From the NCBI GenBank assembly GCA_019136655.1, contig JAGVTU010000021.1, forward strand, positions 1 to 41,801: 41,801 nucleotides of DNA. Direction: 5' to 3'. Shown piece after piece: positions 24,808 to 33,104 of the stretch (positions are counted from its first letter, which is position 1; the number at the start of each line of letters is the position of its first letter). The notes beneath the pieces are model-generated. The model did no database searches. It saw nothing but the letters and a program-made list of their open reading frames with translations, and was not told where the DNA came from. The position numbers were made by a program, and so were the translations under genes. Origin of the DNA: Bacteroidota bacterium. GTDB lineage: Bacteria > Bacteroidota > Bacteroidia > AKYH767-A > OLB10.

Positions 24808-25905
24808 TCAAAATTCTGCAAGTTCGTAGTTGGTACTCCGTCCACCCTGTTGCTCTTGTAGTAATATTCCTTTATCAATTAAATCCTTGATGTCGCGTAA
24901 GGCTGTGTCGGGTGAACACTTAGCCATCTTTGCCCACTTGGATGATTTCAGTTTCCCTTCCAATCCATCAAGCAGTTTGTTTAATATCATCCTCTGCCGA
25001 TGATTAAGTGTTGTATGCTCATGCTTTTTCCAAAACGCTGATTTACGTAATATTTTGTGTAAAGTAACTTCTGTTGCCAATAAAGAATTTTTCAGGCAAT
25101 GCAAAAACCAAATTAACCAATCTGTAATGTCGCCACTGCTGTACTGAACTTTCTGTAAAACCTCATAATATTTCTTTCGCTCAACCAAAATCTGACTCGA
25201 CATACTGTAATAGCGTTCAGATGTTCTGTCTGCGCGGGCAAGCATCATATCAGAAATTACCCTTGCAATCCTTCCGTTGCCATCATCAAACGGATGTATG
25301 ATAATAAACCAAAAGTGAGCTATTGCAGCTTTGAGTATGGGGTCTATAAGAGTATTATCATTGAACCATTTTAAAAATCTGTTCATTTCATCCTTTACCA
25401 TGTCAGCAGAAACGGCTTCGTAATGGACCTTTTCTTTTCCCATTGCTCCAGATACAATTTGCATCTCTCCCGTACGGTAACGGCCAACTTCAATTTTGTG
25501 CATACCACTGTGGCCTGTAGGAAACAGTGAAGCGTGCCATCCGAATAGTCGTTTGTTGGTTAAAGATTTTTGATAATTCTGAGTGGCATCAAGCATCATC
25601 TCTACAATTCCATCTACATTTCTGTTAGTACGCACAAGTCCTGCAATGTTTATTCCTAATCGTCTTGCAATAGACGAACGAACCTGATTGTAGTCAAGTT
25701 TTTCGCCTTCTATTTCAGATGACTTAATCACGTCAAGTGTCAAAGTGGTAAGTGTAGCTTCTTCCTTAGCTGCAAAACCGAAAGTGCTCATCTGTCCCAC
25801 AATTCTGCCTTGCAAGTTGCGTACTTCACCAAATATGGCATTGATCTCTTTTTCCTGCCAAGTGAAATTTGGCCAGTTTTTGTAATTGTAAATGTATTTC
25901 GCCAC
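24808..25905 (-). CDS. class II Fic AMPylase with C-terminal winged helix
   Basis: 365 residues from a GTG at 25903-25905 (MAKYIYNYKNWPNFTW..., the usual opening of DUF4172 Fic proteins). The frame is open to a TTG at 25929, but that overlaps a -7-like TATATTTG. N-terminal DUF4172, then inhibitory motif S62xxxE66G67 (SSEIEG), the Fic core with HPFDDGNGR (204-212), and a winged helix (about 300-365, HRQRMILNKLL...CSPDTALRDIKDLIDKGIL). It should transfer AMP to target hydroxyl groups and be autoinhibited. An operator-like palindrome lies just upstream, suggesting autoregulation. No antitoxin gene adjoins. Confidence 0.92.
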   Translation of the reverse strand: MAKYIYNYKNWPNFTWQEKEINAIFGEVRNLQGRIVGQMSTFGFAAKEEATLTTLTLDVIKSSEIEGEKLDYNQVRSSIARRLGINIAGLVRTNRNVDGIVEMMLDATQNYQKSLTNKRLFGWHASLFPTGHSGMHKIEVGRYRTGEMQIVSGAMGKEKVHYEAVSADMVKDEMNRFLKWFNDNTLIDPILKAAIAHFWFIIIHPFDDGNGRIARVISDMMLARADRTSERYYSMSSQILVERKKYYEVLQKVQYSSGDITDWLIWFLHCLKNSLLATEVTLHKILRKSAFWKKHEHTTLNHRQRMILNKLLDGLEGKLKSSKWAKMAKCSPDTALRDIKDLIDKGILLQEQQGGRSTNYELAEF

Positions 25906-25926
25906 TTCGTGAAGTTGTTCCTGCGA

Positions 25927-25934
25927 CAAATATA
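25927..25934 (-). promoter_or_regulatory. -7 promoter element of the fic gene
   Basis: Minus-strand TATATTTG is a perfect TAnnTTTG match. It includes the TTG that opens the reading frame, which argues against that TTG as start and for the GTG at 25905. Confidence 0.45.
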
Positions 25935-25936
25935 AG

Positions 25937-25987
25937 AATTATTCTCCGCAAATATGCGGTGAATATGCAAATTATTCCCCGCAAATA
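25937..25987. promoter_or_regulatory. operator-like palindrome and direct repeats upstream of fic
   Basis: TATTCTCCGCA (25940-25950) and TGCGGTGAATA (25955-25965) form an inverted repeat with one mismatch. The motif AATTATTCTCCGCAAATA (25937-25954) recurs with one change at 25970-25987, a 33-nt period. The site sits immediately upstream of the -7 element, where a repressor would block transcription. The obvious candidate binder is the winged helix of Fic itself. Confidence 0.6.
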
Positions 25988-26038
25988 ATACATCATCAAC
26001 TAAACTCTTTATTACCAGTCAACTTAGGTGTTTCATCT

Positions 26039-26539
26039 CTACTTGGTTTTATTTATTGATTTAAATATATAAAACGCAATTGGAACAAAAATCAATCCCA
26101 ATGTCAATGGTAACATCCAAATACCAAGTTCACTTGTATTTTCTTTCACATTCTTTATCGTCTGCAATACAATATGTCCAAATATGAAAACGATAATGAG
26201 TTTCAAATATCTAATCAGTCGGGTAGCAATAGTATATTGTCTTAATGCATTATCTGCTGTTATGCTTATTGGATAATTAAACACATGTGGAAATTTGTTT
26301 AGAATAGTCAGCCCAATAAAAAGAATGGTTGCAATGAAAGGTAAAGTCAATATAATTACTTTGCTTCCAAAACCATCAGCTTGTCCGAGGGTGTTGTAAT
26401 GTATTGGAATTGACTCAGGCAAATTGTTGTAGTTGCTTATTGTAACAACCCATATAGCAAGTATCGAAAACCATCCTAAAATCTCAAACAGCTTATCTGT
26501 TAGTGTGAGTTTTAATTTTATTTTAGGTCTGTTGTTCAT
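26039..26539 (-). CDS. DUF1648-domain membrane protein
   Basis: 166 residues with four hydrophobic segments. The DUF1648 signature NLPESIPIHYNTLGQADGFG lies at about 50-69, between the first two. Such domains occur in SdpI-like immunity proteins and in small uncharacterised membrane proteins; there is no SdpI C-terminal domain here. Function unknown. No partner toxin is evident, and the Fic gene downstream is more than 100 nt away. Confidence 0.8.
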   Translation of the reverse strand: MNNRPKIKLKLTLTDKLFEILGWFSILAIWVVTISNYNNLPESIPIHYNTLGQADGFGSKVIILTLPFIATILFIGLTILNKFPHVFNYPISITADNALRQYTIATRLIRYLKLIIVFIFGHIVLQTIKNVKENTSELGIWMLPLTLGLIFVPIAFYIFKSINKTK

Positions 26540-26590
26540 ACATGTTTATTTTCAAATTTAATTCCGGAAATATTTTCTACAAAATTGGCA

Positions 26591-26941
26591 TTACTTATCC
26601 TTTTCTTCCAGATGAAAACGGTGCATGATGCGGTGAATAACCGGTGCAAGAAAAACAGCAATTGTAGTCATAAATGCTACTCCGCTGTAGAGTGCATAAA
26701 GACTTGCAAATACCTTTGATGCCGAATTGGTCATAGGATGCACCGGCCCCATGCCCGTAAGAATCATGCTTGCATCCAGCAGTGAGTCAATCCATGAAAG
26801 GTTATTGAGAAAATGATACCCTGCCATTCCGAGCAACAATGAAAATATGAGCATTTGCGCAGCCAAAAAAGTGTTTCTAATAACCCTCTTTTTGAAAACT
26901 TCATAACTGGCCAGAGGTGCCGATCTGTGTTCGTAAATCAT
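26591..26941 (-). CDS. small two-helix membrane protein with ion-channel-like pore segment
   Basis: 116 residues. Helix 1 (about 25-45) and helix 2 (about 80-102) flank a re-entrant-like stretch, DASMILTGMGPVHPMTNSAS (56-75), followed by KVFASLYALYSG. The layout helix-loop-TxxGxG-P-K-hydrophobic helix resembles the pore region of two-helix potassium channels, but the selectivity-filter sequence (TVGYG) is not kept. The histidine-rich tail HRIMHRFH is conserved in homologs I recall. Not confidently assignable to a family. A -7-like TAGGTTCG lies at 26959-26966. Confidence 0.7.
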   Translation of the reverse strand: MIYEHRSAPLASYEVFKKRVIRNTFLAAQMLIFSLLLGMAGYHFLNNLSWIDSLLDASMILTGMGPVHPMTNSASKVFASLYALYSGVAFMTTIAVFLAPVIHRIMHRFHLEEKDK

Positions 26942-27047
26942 ATAAGAATTTTATACAGCGAACCTATGAAAACTAACGGATTTAGAGTGTAAGATTTTAA
27001 GTTATTGTCAACAACCTGCCATTGTATTTTTCGTATTCTGTTTGTTT

Positions 27048-29123
27048 ATGACAGCCGGCATCCGTAAGCATTTTATGTTTTTCTTCATTGCTCTTGCAAT
27101 GTGCACTGCATTACACGGGCAGCAGGTGTTATCCAATCAACCTGAGCAGGATTGTTTTGGTGCCATTCCCATCTGCAATACCACCTACAGCACCACATCT
27201 TCCTATTCAGGGTCGGGAATCATTCCCAATGAAATTAACATCAACTACTCTTGTCTTTCTTCAGGCGAAAAAAATGATGTGTGGTATTTATTCCGGACTC
27301 ATTCTGCAGGGTACATCAGTTTTACCATCACTCCTGTGAATCCACAGGACGATTACGACTGGGCTGTTTTCAATATCACTCATTCTTCCTGTTCAAATAT
27401 TTACAACGATCCTTCCATGGAAGTAAGTTGTAATTACGATGCCAACATCGGTTGCAACGGTGTAACCGGACCGAATGGCAATCAGGGTCCCTGCGGACAA
27501 ACAGAATCTGTTATCGGTGTACAGGCAAATGAAATTTATCTCATCAACATCAGCAACTATTCTTCATCACAAAGTGGCTATACCATTGATTTTGGAGAAT
27601 CCACTGCAACCATTTTTGATACGCTACCACCGCGAGCATTAAACGATACTTTGAGCTGCACTCAGTCATCTGTAAAAATTGTTTTCAACGAACCGGTTGC
27701 ATGCAGTTCGCTCACATTTTCAGGAAGTGATTTTGCAATTGCTGATAATTCAGGAAATAAAATTTATCCGCAGTCCATTACCTACGTTGGTTGCGATTCA
27801 TTGCATCCATACATTACCGAAGCCGAAATATTTTTGAATGCTCCATTATCCAACAGCGCAGTTTATTACCTGTTAGCTGCCAACGGAAGTGATCAGAATA
27901 CCATTGCCGACCTGTGCGGAAATTATGTTTCAGCAGAAGATACACTGGCAACTTTTGTGATGGTCAACAACCTTACGGTTGATTTGGGAAGTGATGTTTA
28001 CACATGTCCTTCCGCTGAACTGCCATTGCTTTATTCGCCTTCAACTTCAGCCACCGGCTACAACTGGTATCACAACGGTGTGCTTGCAGATACTACAGTT
28101 TATTATCAGCCTAACGATACAGGACAATACATTCTTTACGCTTATTCAGGCAGTATGTGTTTTGCATCCGACACGCTGGTCATTCATACACTGCCTGCAT
28201 TGCAGGTTTCGCTCAGCGGAAATCAATTGGTTTGCGAAGGGCAACCTCTTCCTCTTTTAACTGCTACCGTTTCCGATTCTTCAGCTTCACTGTCATGGTT
28301 CGAAAACGGATTGCCTGTAGCATCAGATACTTCACAGTATCAACCAATGCAAACAGGTTTCATCTCCGTCACGGCAGAGGCTTCAGGTTATTGCACTTCC
28401 ACTGCAACAGTGATGGTGGCGAATGTTGCTGTTGCTGCTCCCGAAATTTCAGGACAGTCTCTCTGCAGAGACAGCAGTGCTGTGTTGCAGACTACTGTTC
28501 CCGGTGAAGGTAATCTGATATGGATTTTCCAAAACGATACATTAGCAGTAAATAAAACTTCTGTTACCGTTACCGCAGAAGGTACCTACAGTGTAGTTTA
28601 TACCGACAGCAACGGATGCACTAACTCCGACAGTCTTGCTGTGCATTCAGTTGATGTTCCTGCAGAACCTCAAATCTTCTGCCCTCAACTAAGTACGAAT
28701 GGAAACACCTTTACATGGCAAGCAGTTATTGCCGACAGTTTATTGCTGAGCACTGATGGAGGATTTACCTTTTTATCACTTGCAGGAAATACCACTTCAT
28801 ATACAACCTCCTCGTCAGTACGCAGCATTCAGCTGACTGCTGCCAACGAACAATGCCACTCACAAACTGCTGAATCGCCACAGTGTGAAGTGTATATTAC
28901 ACATTTACTCTCGCCAAACTCATCTGACCGATACTTCACCATCAGTGGTTTGGAAACTCCTGTAAGCCTGAATGTTTATGATGCTCAAGGCAATCAGGTT
29001 TACTCCAAGGCTGATTATCAGAACAACTGGTATGCCCCACAGATGAGACAGGGAATGTACTTCTACAGCATTAAAGCAGGCAAAGCACATTATCTTTCAG
29101 GAAAACTACTCATTCTAAAGTAA
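27048..29123 (+). CDS. large Ig-like secreted protein with T9SS sorting domain
   Basis: 691 residues from the ATG at 27048 (the frame is open from a TTG two codons earlier). Signal peptide to about residue 22. The next 170 residues (QDCFGAIPICNTTYSTT, DVWYLFRTHSAGYISFTITP, ending GYTIDFGES) form the beta-sandwich often found at the N-terminus of gliding-associated surface proteins. Ig/PKD-like units follow (for instance LVCEGQPLPLLTATV... and LCRDSSAVLQTTV...), and a C-terminal type A sorting domain (about 640-691, LNVYDAQGNQVYSK, GMYFYSIKAG). Predicted cell-surface adhesin or matrix protein. Confidence 0.87.
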   Translation: MTAGIRKHFMFFFIALAMCTALHGQQVLSNQPEQDCFGAIPICNTTYSTTSSYSGSGIIPNEININYSCLSSGEKNDVWYLFRTHSAGYISFTITPVNPQDDYDWAVFNITHSSCSNIYNDPSMEVSCNYDANIGCNGVTGPNGNQGPCGQTESVIGVQANEIYLINISNYSSSQSGYTIDFGESTATIFDTLPPRALNDTLSCTQSSVKIVFNEPVACSSLTFSGSDFAIADNSGNKIYPQSITYVGCDSLHPYITEAEIFLNAPLSNSAVYYLLAANGSDQNTIADLCGNYVSAEDTLATFVMVNNLTVDLGSDVYTCPSAELPLLYSPSTSATGYNWYHNGVLADTTVYYQPNDTGQYILYAYSGSMCFASDTLVIHTLPALQVSLSGNQLVCEGQPLPLLTATVSDSSASLSWFENGLPVASDTSQYQPMQTGFISVTAEASGYCTSTATVMVANVAVAAPEISGQSLCRDSSAVLQTTVPGEGNLIWIFQNDTLAVNKTSVTVTAEGTYSVVYTDSNGCTNSDSLAVHSVDVPAEPQIFCPQLSTNGNTFTWQAVIADSLLLSTDGGFTFLSLAGNTTSYTTSSSVRSIQLTAANEQCHSQTAESPQCEVYITHLLSPNSSDRYFTISGLETPVSLNVYDAQGNQVYSKADYQNNWYAPQMRQGMYFYSIKAGKAHYLSGKLLILK

Positions 29124-29275
29124 TTCCACACCTCTTCAATTTGAATGTAAGCGGCTGAAACCTTGTGTTTTAGGTCTTTTTAATGCTTCAGGATAAAAAG
29201 CTACAAAAGTTGTTCAAAAATTTCATTAACAATTGTATCTTCGCCCCTCGTTTTTTTAACCCCATTTATTGAGTT

Positions 29276-31372
29276 ATGGCTATTATCGGAAAAATTCGCA
29301 GCAAAGCCGGATTATTGATTGGATTCATCGGTTTAAGTATGGTAGCGTTTATCCTTGGCGACCTGCTTACATCGAATCGTGTGTTTTTGTCAGGCAACAG
29401 TACTACTGCAGGTGTTATTGATGGTCAAAAAATTTCTATTCAGGATTTTGAAGCCCGCGTGCAACAGAACATTGAAAATTATAAATTAAGTCAGGGAAAA
29501 GATCAGGTGGACAACCAAACTACCGACCAACTTCGCGACCAGACCTGGGGACAGATGCTGAATGAGGAGCTCGTAGGCAAGCAGATTGCAAAAACCGGTT
29601 TGGTAGTGAGCAGTGATGAATTGTTTGACATGGTTCAGGGAAATAACATTCACCCTCAGATTAAGCAAGCTTTCACCGATCCTAACACAGGACAGTTTGA
29701 TAAGAAAAATGTATTGCAGTTTTTGAAAAATATGGATAACGATCCATCTGGCCGTACTCGTGCTCAGTGGGTAAATTTCGAAAACAGCATTAAGGAAGAA
29801 CGCCTGGATCAGAAATATTATGAGCTGATTAAAAAAGGACTGTATGTAACCAAGGAAGAAGCTAAACGTGATTTTGAAGCGAAAAGCACAACTGCGTCAG
29901 CTCGCTACATCATGCTAAATTACAACACCATTGCCGACAGTAGTGTGGTGCTTACAGATGCCGATCTTAAAAAAGCATATAACGAAAATATCAAACGATA
30001 TGAGCAACCTGAAGAAACCCGCAAACTTGATTATGTAGTATTTGATGTAGCACCAAGCGATAACGACCGTGCAGAAATTGAGAAAAGTGTTCAGGAGCTG
30101 ATGACTCCTTTCAAAGAAACTACTGATGACTCATTGTTTGTTGCACAAAACTCTGATGGCCCTGTGGACAACGCTTATCACAAACAAGGTACATTATCAC
30201 CTGTTATCGAAACATTAATGTTTGCCGAGCAACCCGGTTTTGTTTACGGTCCTTATGTAGAAAACAACTCTTTCAATATTTCAAAACTTAACAGCATTAA
30301 AATGCTTCCTGACTCTGTGCAGGCGCGCCATATTCTTTTCAAAACAGAAGGAAAAGATTCGCTGGTAGTGAAAGCAACTGCCGACAGCATTTACAATTTG
30401 ATAAAAGGAGGAGCTAAGTTTGAAGAGTTTGCTCACCTTTCAGAAGATCCGGGTTCAGCTATGAAAGGCGGTGATTTGGGTTGGTTCAAACAGGGAATGA
30501 TGGTTCCTGAGTTCAATGATTTTTGTTTTAATAATCACAAAGGTGATTTAGGTGTAGTAAAAACAACATTCGGATATCATATCATTGACATAACCAATCA
30601 GGGAGGTATGTCTAAAAATGTGAGAGTATATACCGTTAGCCGCAAGCTGGAACCAAGCTCCAAAACATATCAGAGTGTATTTTCAAAAGCAAACGATTTT
30701 GCTGCAAAAAATGCTACCGGTGACAGTTATGACAAAGCGATTAAAGAAGGTGGCCTAAATGTTCGCAATGTTGAAAGTCTTAAAGAAAATGACAAAAGCA
30801 TTCCCGGTCTTGAAAACTCACGCGAACTTATCCGCTGGGCATTCAAAGCTAAAGAGAAAGATGTATCGCAACCCTTTGAGTTAGGTGATAAATTTGTTGT
30901 AGCACATCTTATCAAAATAAAACCTGAAGGAACTTTATCACTTGATGATGTAAAAGATCAGGTGGAAATAGAAGCACGCAAAAACAAAAAAGCTGAAATG
31001 CTTACTGAAAAAATCAATGCATCAGGCGCAGCGCAGAGTTTAGACGGGCTGGCTGCCAAACTTGGAACTCCTGTGCAGAATCTGGATAACGTAACCTTTG
31101 CATCACCCAACATTCCAAATGTAGGTCCTGAGATGAATGTAGTAGGTACCATCTTTGGTCTTGACAAAGGAAAAGTTTCTAAACCTATAAAAGGTGAACA
31201 GGGTGTATTTGTAGTTCAGGTAACTGAAATCAACAAACCTGCTGCTCCTGCCAATTATACCGATGCACAAAAGCAAGCAGAGCTTCAGTTGCAGAACCGC
31301 GCTCAGTACGAAACCTTTAATGCGCTGAAAGAAAAAGCCAAGGTAAAAGACTACAGAGGTAAGTTCTATTAA
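29276..31372 (+). CDS. ppiD: periplasmic peptidyl-prolyl isomerase, PpiD/SurA type
   Basis: 698 residues. A single N-terminal membrane helix (about 12-32) anchors a periplasmic foldase. A SurA-N-like chaperone region (about 45-200) is followed by a parvulin domain (349-440: QARHILFKTEG, GGAKFEEFAHLSEDPGS, GGDLGWFKQGMMVPEF, FGYHIIDI), then a second, degenerate parvulin-like part to the C-terminus. It helps outer-membrane and secreted proteins fold, fitting a genome rich in barrels and T9SS cargo. A strong terminator follows at 31394. Confidence 0.93.
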   Translation: MAIIGKIRSKAGLLIGFIGLSMVAFILGDLLTSNRVFLSGNSTTAGVIDGQKISIQDFEARVQQNIENYKLSQGKDQVDNQTTDQLRDQTWGQMLNEELVGKQIAKTGLVVSSDELFDMVQGNNIHPQIKQAFTDPNTGQFDKKNVLQFLKNMDNDPSGRTRAQWVNFENSIKEERLDQKYYELIKKGLYVTKEEAKRDFEAKSTTASARYIMLNYNTIADSSVVLTDADLKKAYNENIKRYEQPEETRKLDYVVFDVAPSDNDRAEIEKSVQELMTPFKETTDDSLFVAQNSDGPVDNAYHKQGTLSPVIETLMFAEQPGFVYGPYVENNSFNISKLNSIKMLPDSVQARHILFKTEGKDSLVVKATADSIYNLIKGGAKFEEFAHLSEDPGSAMKGGDLGWFKQGMMVPEFNDFCFNNHKGDLGVVKTTFGYHIIDITNQGGMSKNVRVYTVSRKLEPSSKTYQSVFSKANDFAAKNATGDSYDKAIKEGGLNVRNVESLKENDKSIPGLENSRELIRWAFKAKEKDVSQPFELGDKFVVAHLIKIKPEGTLSLDDVKDQVEIEARKNKKAEMLTEKINASGAAQSLDGLAAKLGTPVQNLDNVTFASPNIPNVGPEMNVVGTIFGLDKGKVSKPIKGEQGVFVVQVTEINKPAAPANYTDAQKQAELQLQNRAQYETFNALKEKAKVKDYRGKFY

Positions 31373-31393
31373 GAAGTTAATTTTTGAAAACAC

Positions 31394-31430
31394 AAAGGCT
31401 TTAGACCAAAAACCTAAAGCCTTTTTTATT
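31394..31430 (+). terminator. intrinsic terminator of ppiD
   Basis: AAAGGCTTTAG (31394-31404) pairs perfectly with CTAAAGCCTTT (31414-31424) around a 9-nt loop and runs into a T-rich tail. It begins 22 nt after the ppiD stop. Confidence 0.85.
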
Positions 31431-31438
31431 TACATTTG
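31431..31438 (+). promoter_or_regulatory. -7 promoter element of the 41-residue protein gene
   Basis: TACATTTG is a perfect TAnnTTTG match ending 4 nt before the ATG at 31443 and directly following the ppiD terminator, so the small gene has its own start. Confidence 0.5.
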
Positions 31439-31442
31439 CTGC

Positions 31443-31568
31443 ATGAAAGAAGGTAAAACAAAAATGTGGTTTAAGCGGATTGGCGTAGCCGGCTTTTTCT
31501 TTTTTCTGATAAAAGGCCTGATATGGCTTGCTGTAATTTTTGGAGCTGCAGAATGGCTTAAAAAATAA
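31443..31568 (+). CDS. 41-residue single-helix membrane protein
   Basis: ATG at 31443 to TAA at 31566-31568. A basic N-terminus (MKEGKTKMWFKRIG) precedes one hydrophobic helix (AGFFFFLIKGLIWLAVIFGA) and a short EWLKK tail, so the N-terminus should be cytoplasmic. It has its own -7 element and lies between the ppiD terminator and the convergent purQ. No Shine-Dalgarno is seen, which fits a leaderless transcript. I recall similar short proteins in other Bacteroidota, but no function. Confidence 0.65.
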   Translation: MKEGKTKMWFKRIGVAGFFFFLIKGLIWLAVIFGAAEWLKK

Positions 31569-31574
31569 ATGCCA

Positions 31575-32267
31575 TCAGGCACTCACAAAATTCAACATTG
31601 ACTTAAATATTGCAAGACCATCCGTGTTTCCAAGCACTGCATCGGCAGCACGCTCAGGATGTGGCATCATTCCAAAAACATTTCTTCCTTCGTTGCAAAT
31701 ACCGGCAATATTATTCAGTGCACCGTTTGGGTTTGATTCTTCGGTAACATAACCGTTCTCATCACAATAGCGGAAGATTACCTGATTGTTGTTTTCAATT
31801 GCTGCAAGAGTTTTTTCATCAGCATAAAAACGTCCTTCGCCATGTGCCACAGGAATTTTTATGGGTGCACCTATCTTGAGTGATGAGGTGATGATGGTTT
31901 CATCTGTTTCTGCTTTTATAAAAACATTTTTGCAAACAAACTGATGATGGGTGTTGTGCAACAAAGCTCCCGGCAGCAGTTGCGATTCGCACAGTATCTG
32001 AAATCCGTTGCACACACCAAAAACAAAACCTCCCTTGGCAGCAAACTCTTTTACCTCCTGCATAATGGGAGAAAGCTGTGCAATAGCTCCTGAGCGTAAA
32101 TGATCGCCATAAGAAAAACCTCCGGGCAACACGATAAAATCACATCCTTTGAGTGAATGTTCCTTATGCCATAGTTTTTCAACTTCCTGCTTCATGATGT
32201 TGCGAAGCACATAAACCATGTCTTCATCGCAATTGGAGCCCGGGAATATTACTACACCGAATTTCAT
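31575..32267 (-). CDS. purQ: phosphoribosylformylglycinamidine synthase, glutaminase subunit
   Basis: 230 residues, class I glutamine amidotransferase. Nucleophile Cys86 in GVCNGFQ, with His203 and Glu205 in MPHPER completing the triad. IFPGSNCD at the N-terminus and LPGGFSYGDHLRSGAIA are PurQ signatures. It supplies ammonia to PurL in the fourth step of purine synthesis. The separate PurQ means a PurL without glutaminase domain is expected elsewhere. An AT-rich perfect palindrome abuts the start codon. Confidence 0.97.
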   Translation of the reverse strand: MKFGVVIFPGSNCDEDMVYVLRNIMKQEVEKLWHKEHSLKGCDFIVLPGGFSYGDHLRSGAIAQLSPIMQEVKEFAAKGGFVFGVCNGFQILCESQLLPGALLHNTHHQFVCKNVFIKAETDETIITSSLKIGAPIKIPVAHGEGRFYADEKTLAAIENNNQVIFRYCDENGYVTEESNPNGALNNIAGICNEGRNVFGMMPHPERAADAVLGNTDGLAIFKSMLNFVSA

Positions 32268-32294
32268 TTTGTAAAATTTTCTTTTACAAAATTA
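32267..32294 (-). promoter_or_regulatory. purQ promoter and 10-bp perfect palindrome
   Basis: TTTTGTAAAA (32267-32276) and TTTTACAAAA (32282-32291) form a perfect inverted repeat touching the purQ ATG. The outer arm overlaps a perfect -7 element TAATTTTG (32294-32287, minus). It could be an operator or a 5' hairpin over the ribosome-binding region. Confidence 0.45.
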
Positions 32295-32308
32295 ATCAAA
32301 AAATTTCG

Positions 32309-33046
32309 TTACAGGTGTTTATTGAGGAGATTAAATTCTATCACCTTGCGGAATGATTTTTCTTTCACCGTGCGATGCAGTGCCTGAATATGTTTCATGG
32401 CATGGGTGTCGGTGCCTACAAGGTCAACCCATTCTTTTTCTATGAGTTTTTCGGCAATACGTTTTGCATCGGGACCATAATATCCGCTGAGCGAATTTAC
32501 GTTGAGCTGAAGCAACACTCCCTGATCGCGAAGGCTACCGTAGAAATCAAAATTATTTCCCCAGAAAGGATATCGTTCGGGATGTGCCATGATGGGTTTA
32601 TAACCCAACACCTGCATTCTGAAAATTACTTCCATAAGATTATCGGGAGCATTTACATAACTTATTTCAAAAAGCAGATGATTGTTTTCGTCTATGGTCA
32701 GTAATTTTTCCTCTTCGAGTTTATGAATAAAACCATCATCAAGATAATATTCAGCAGCAGCATCTATCGTCACCGGAATGTTTTCGGCTTTTATTGCTTC
32801 GCGTACCTGCTCCAGTCCTCCGAGAATGGTCTCCGGTGTGTTGCGATAAAAATCGCTCATGATGTGTGGTGTGGTGATAAACTTTTTGTAGCCGAGTGCA
32901 TGCAATTCTTTAATCAGCGTAATGGAGTCTTCAATGGTTTTGGCTCCATCATCAATTCCGGGTATGAGGTGGCTGTGCATATCCGTTGCAACAGCTGAAA
33001 AATCAACCTGCGGTGCTGTACTCTTTTTTCTGAAGAATGAAAACAT
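32309..33046 (-). CDS. CpsB/YwqE-type tyrosine-protein phosphatase (PHP domain)
   Basis: 245 residues. PHP-fold metal ligands: His24 and His26 with Asp32 (DMHSHLIPGIDDG), His61 (TTPH), Glu99 (AAAEYY), His155 (MAHPER) and Asp213/His215 (GTDTH). Enzymes of this family dephosphorylate bacterial tyrosine kinases (Wzc/CpsD type) that control capsule chain length. Its place at the downstream end of a sugar-nucleotide cluster fits that role, but no kinase gene is in the window. A perfect -7 element lies 18 nt before the ATG. Confidence 0.92.
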   Translation of the reverse strand: MFSFFRKKSTAPQVDFSAVATDMHSHLIPGIDDGAKTIEDSITLIKELHALGYKKFITTPHIMSDFYRNTPETILGGLEQVREAIKAENIPVTIDAAAEYYLDDGFIHKLEEEKLLTIDENNHLLFEISYVNAPDNLMEVIFRMQVLGYKPIMAHPERYPFWGNNFDFYGSLRDQGVLLQLNVNSLSGYYGPDAKRIAEKLIEKEWVDLVGTDTHAMKHIQALHRTVKEKSFRKVIEFNLLNKHL

Positions 33047-33064
33047 ACAATCTTATACTGTCTG

Positions 33065-33072
33065 CAAAGTTA
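33065..33072 (-). promoter_or_regulatory. -7 promoter element of the cpsB-like gene
   Basis: Minus-strand TAACTTTG is a perfect TAnnTTTG match, so the phosphatase gene can be expressed apart from the epimerase gene upstream. No -33 at standard spacing. Confidence 0.4.
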
Positions 33073-33104
33073 CCTTAAATAACAGGCATTCATAACAACA
33101 TGCT

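Noticed and set aside
25937..25987. Two direct repeats with a 33-nt period as a CRISPR fragment
   Set aside because: Only two imperfect 18-nt copies, no spacers of usual length, no cas genes; the palindrome fits an operator better.
24808..26539. Fic plus DUF1648 protein as a toxin-immunity pair
   Set aside because: The Fic protein carries its own inhibitory motif (class II) and the genes are separated by more than 100 nt with a promoter between; nothing links them functionally.
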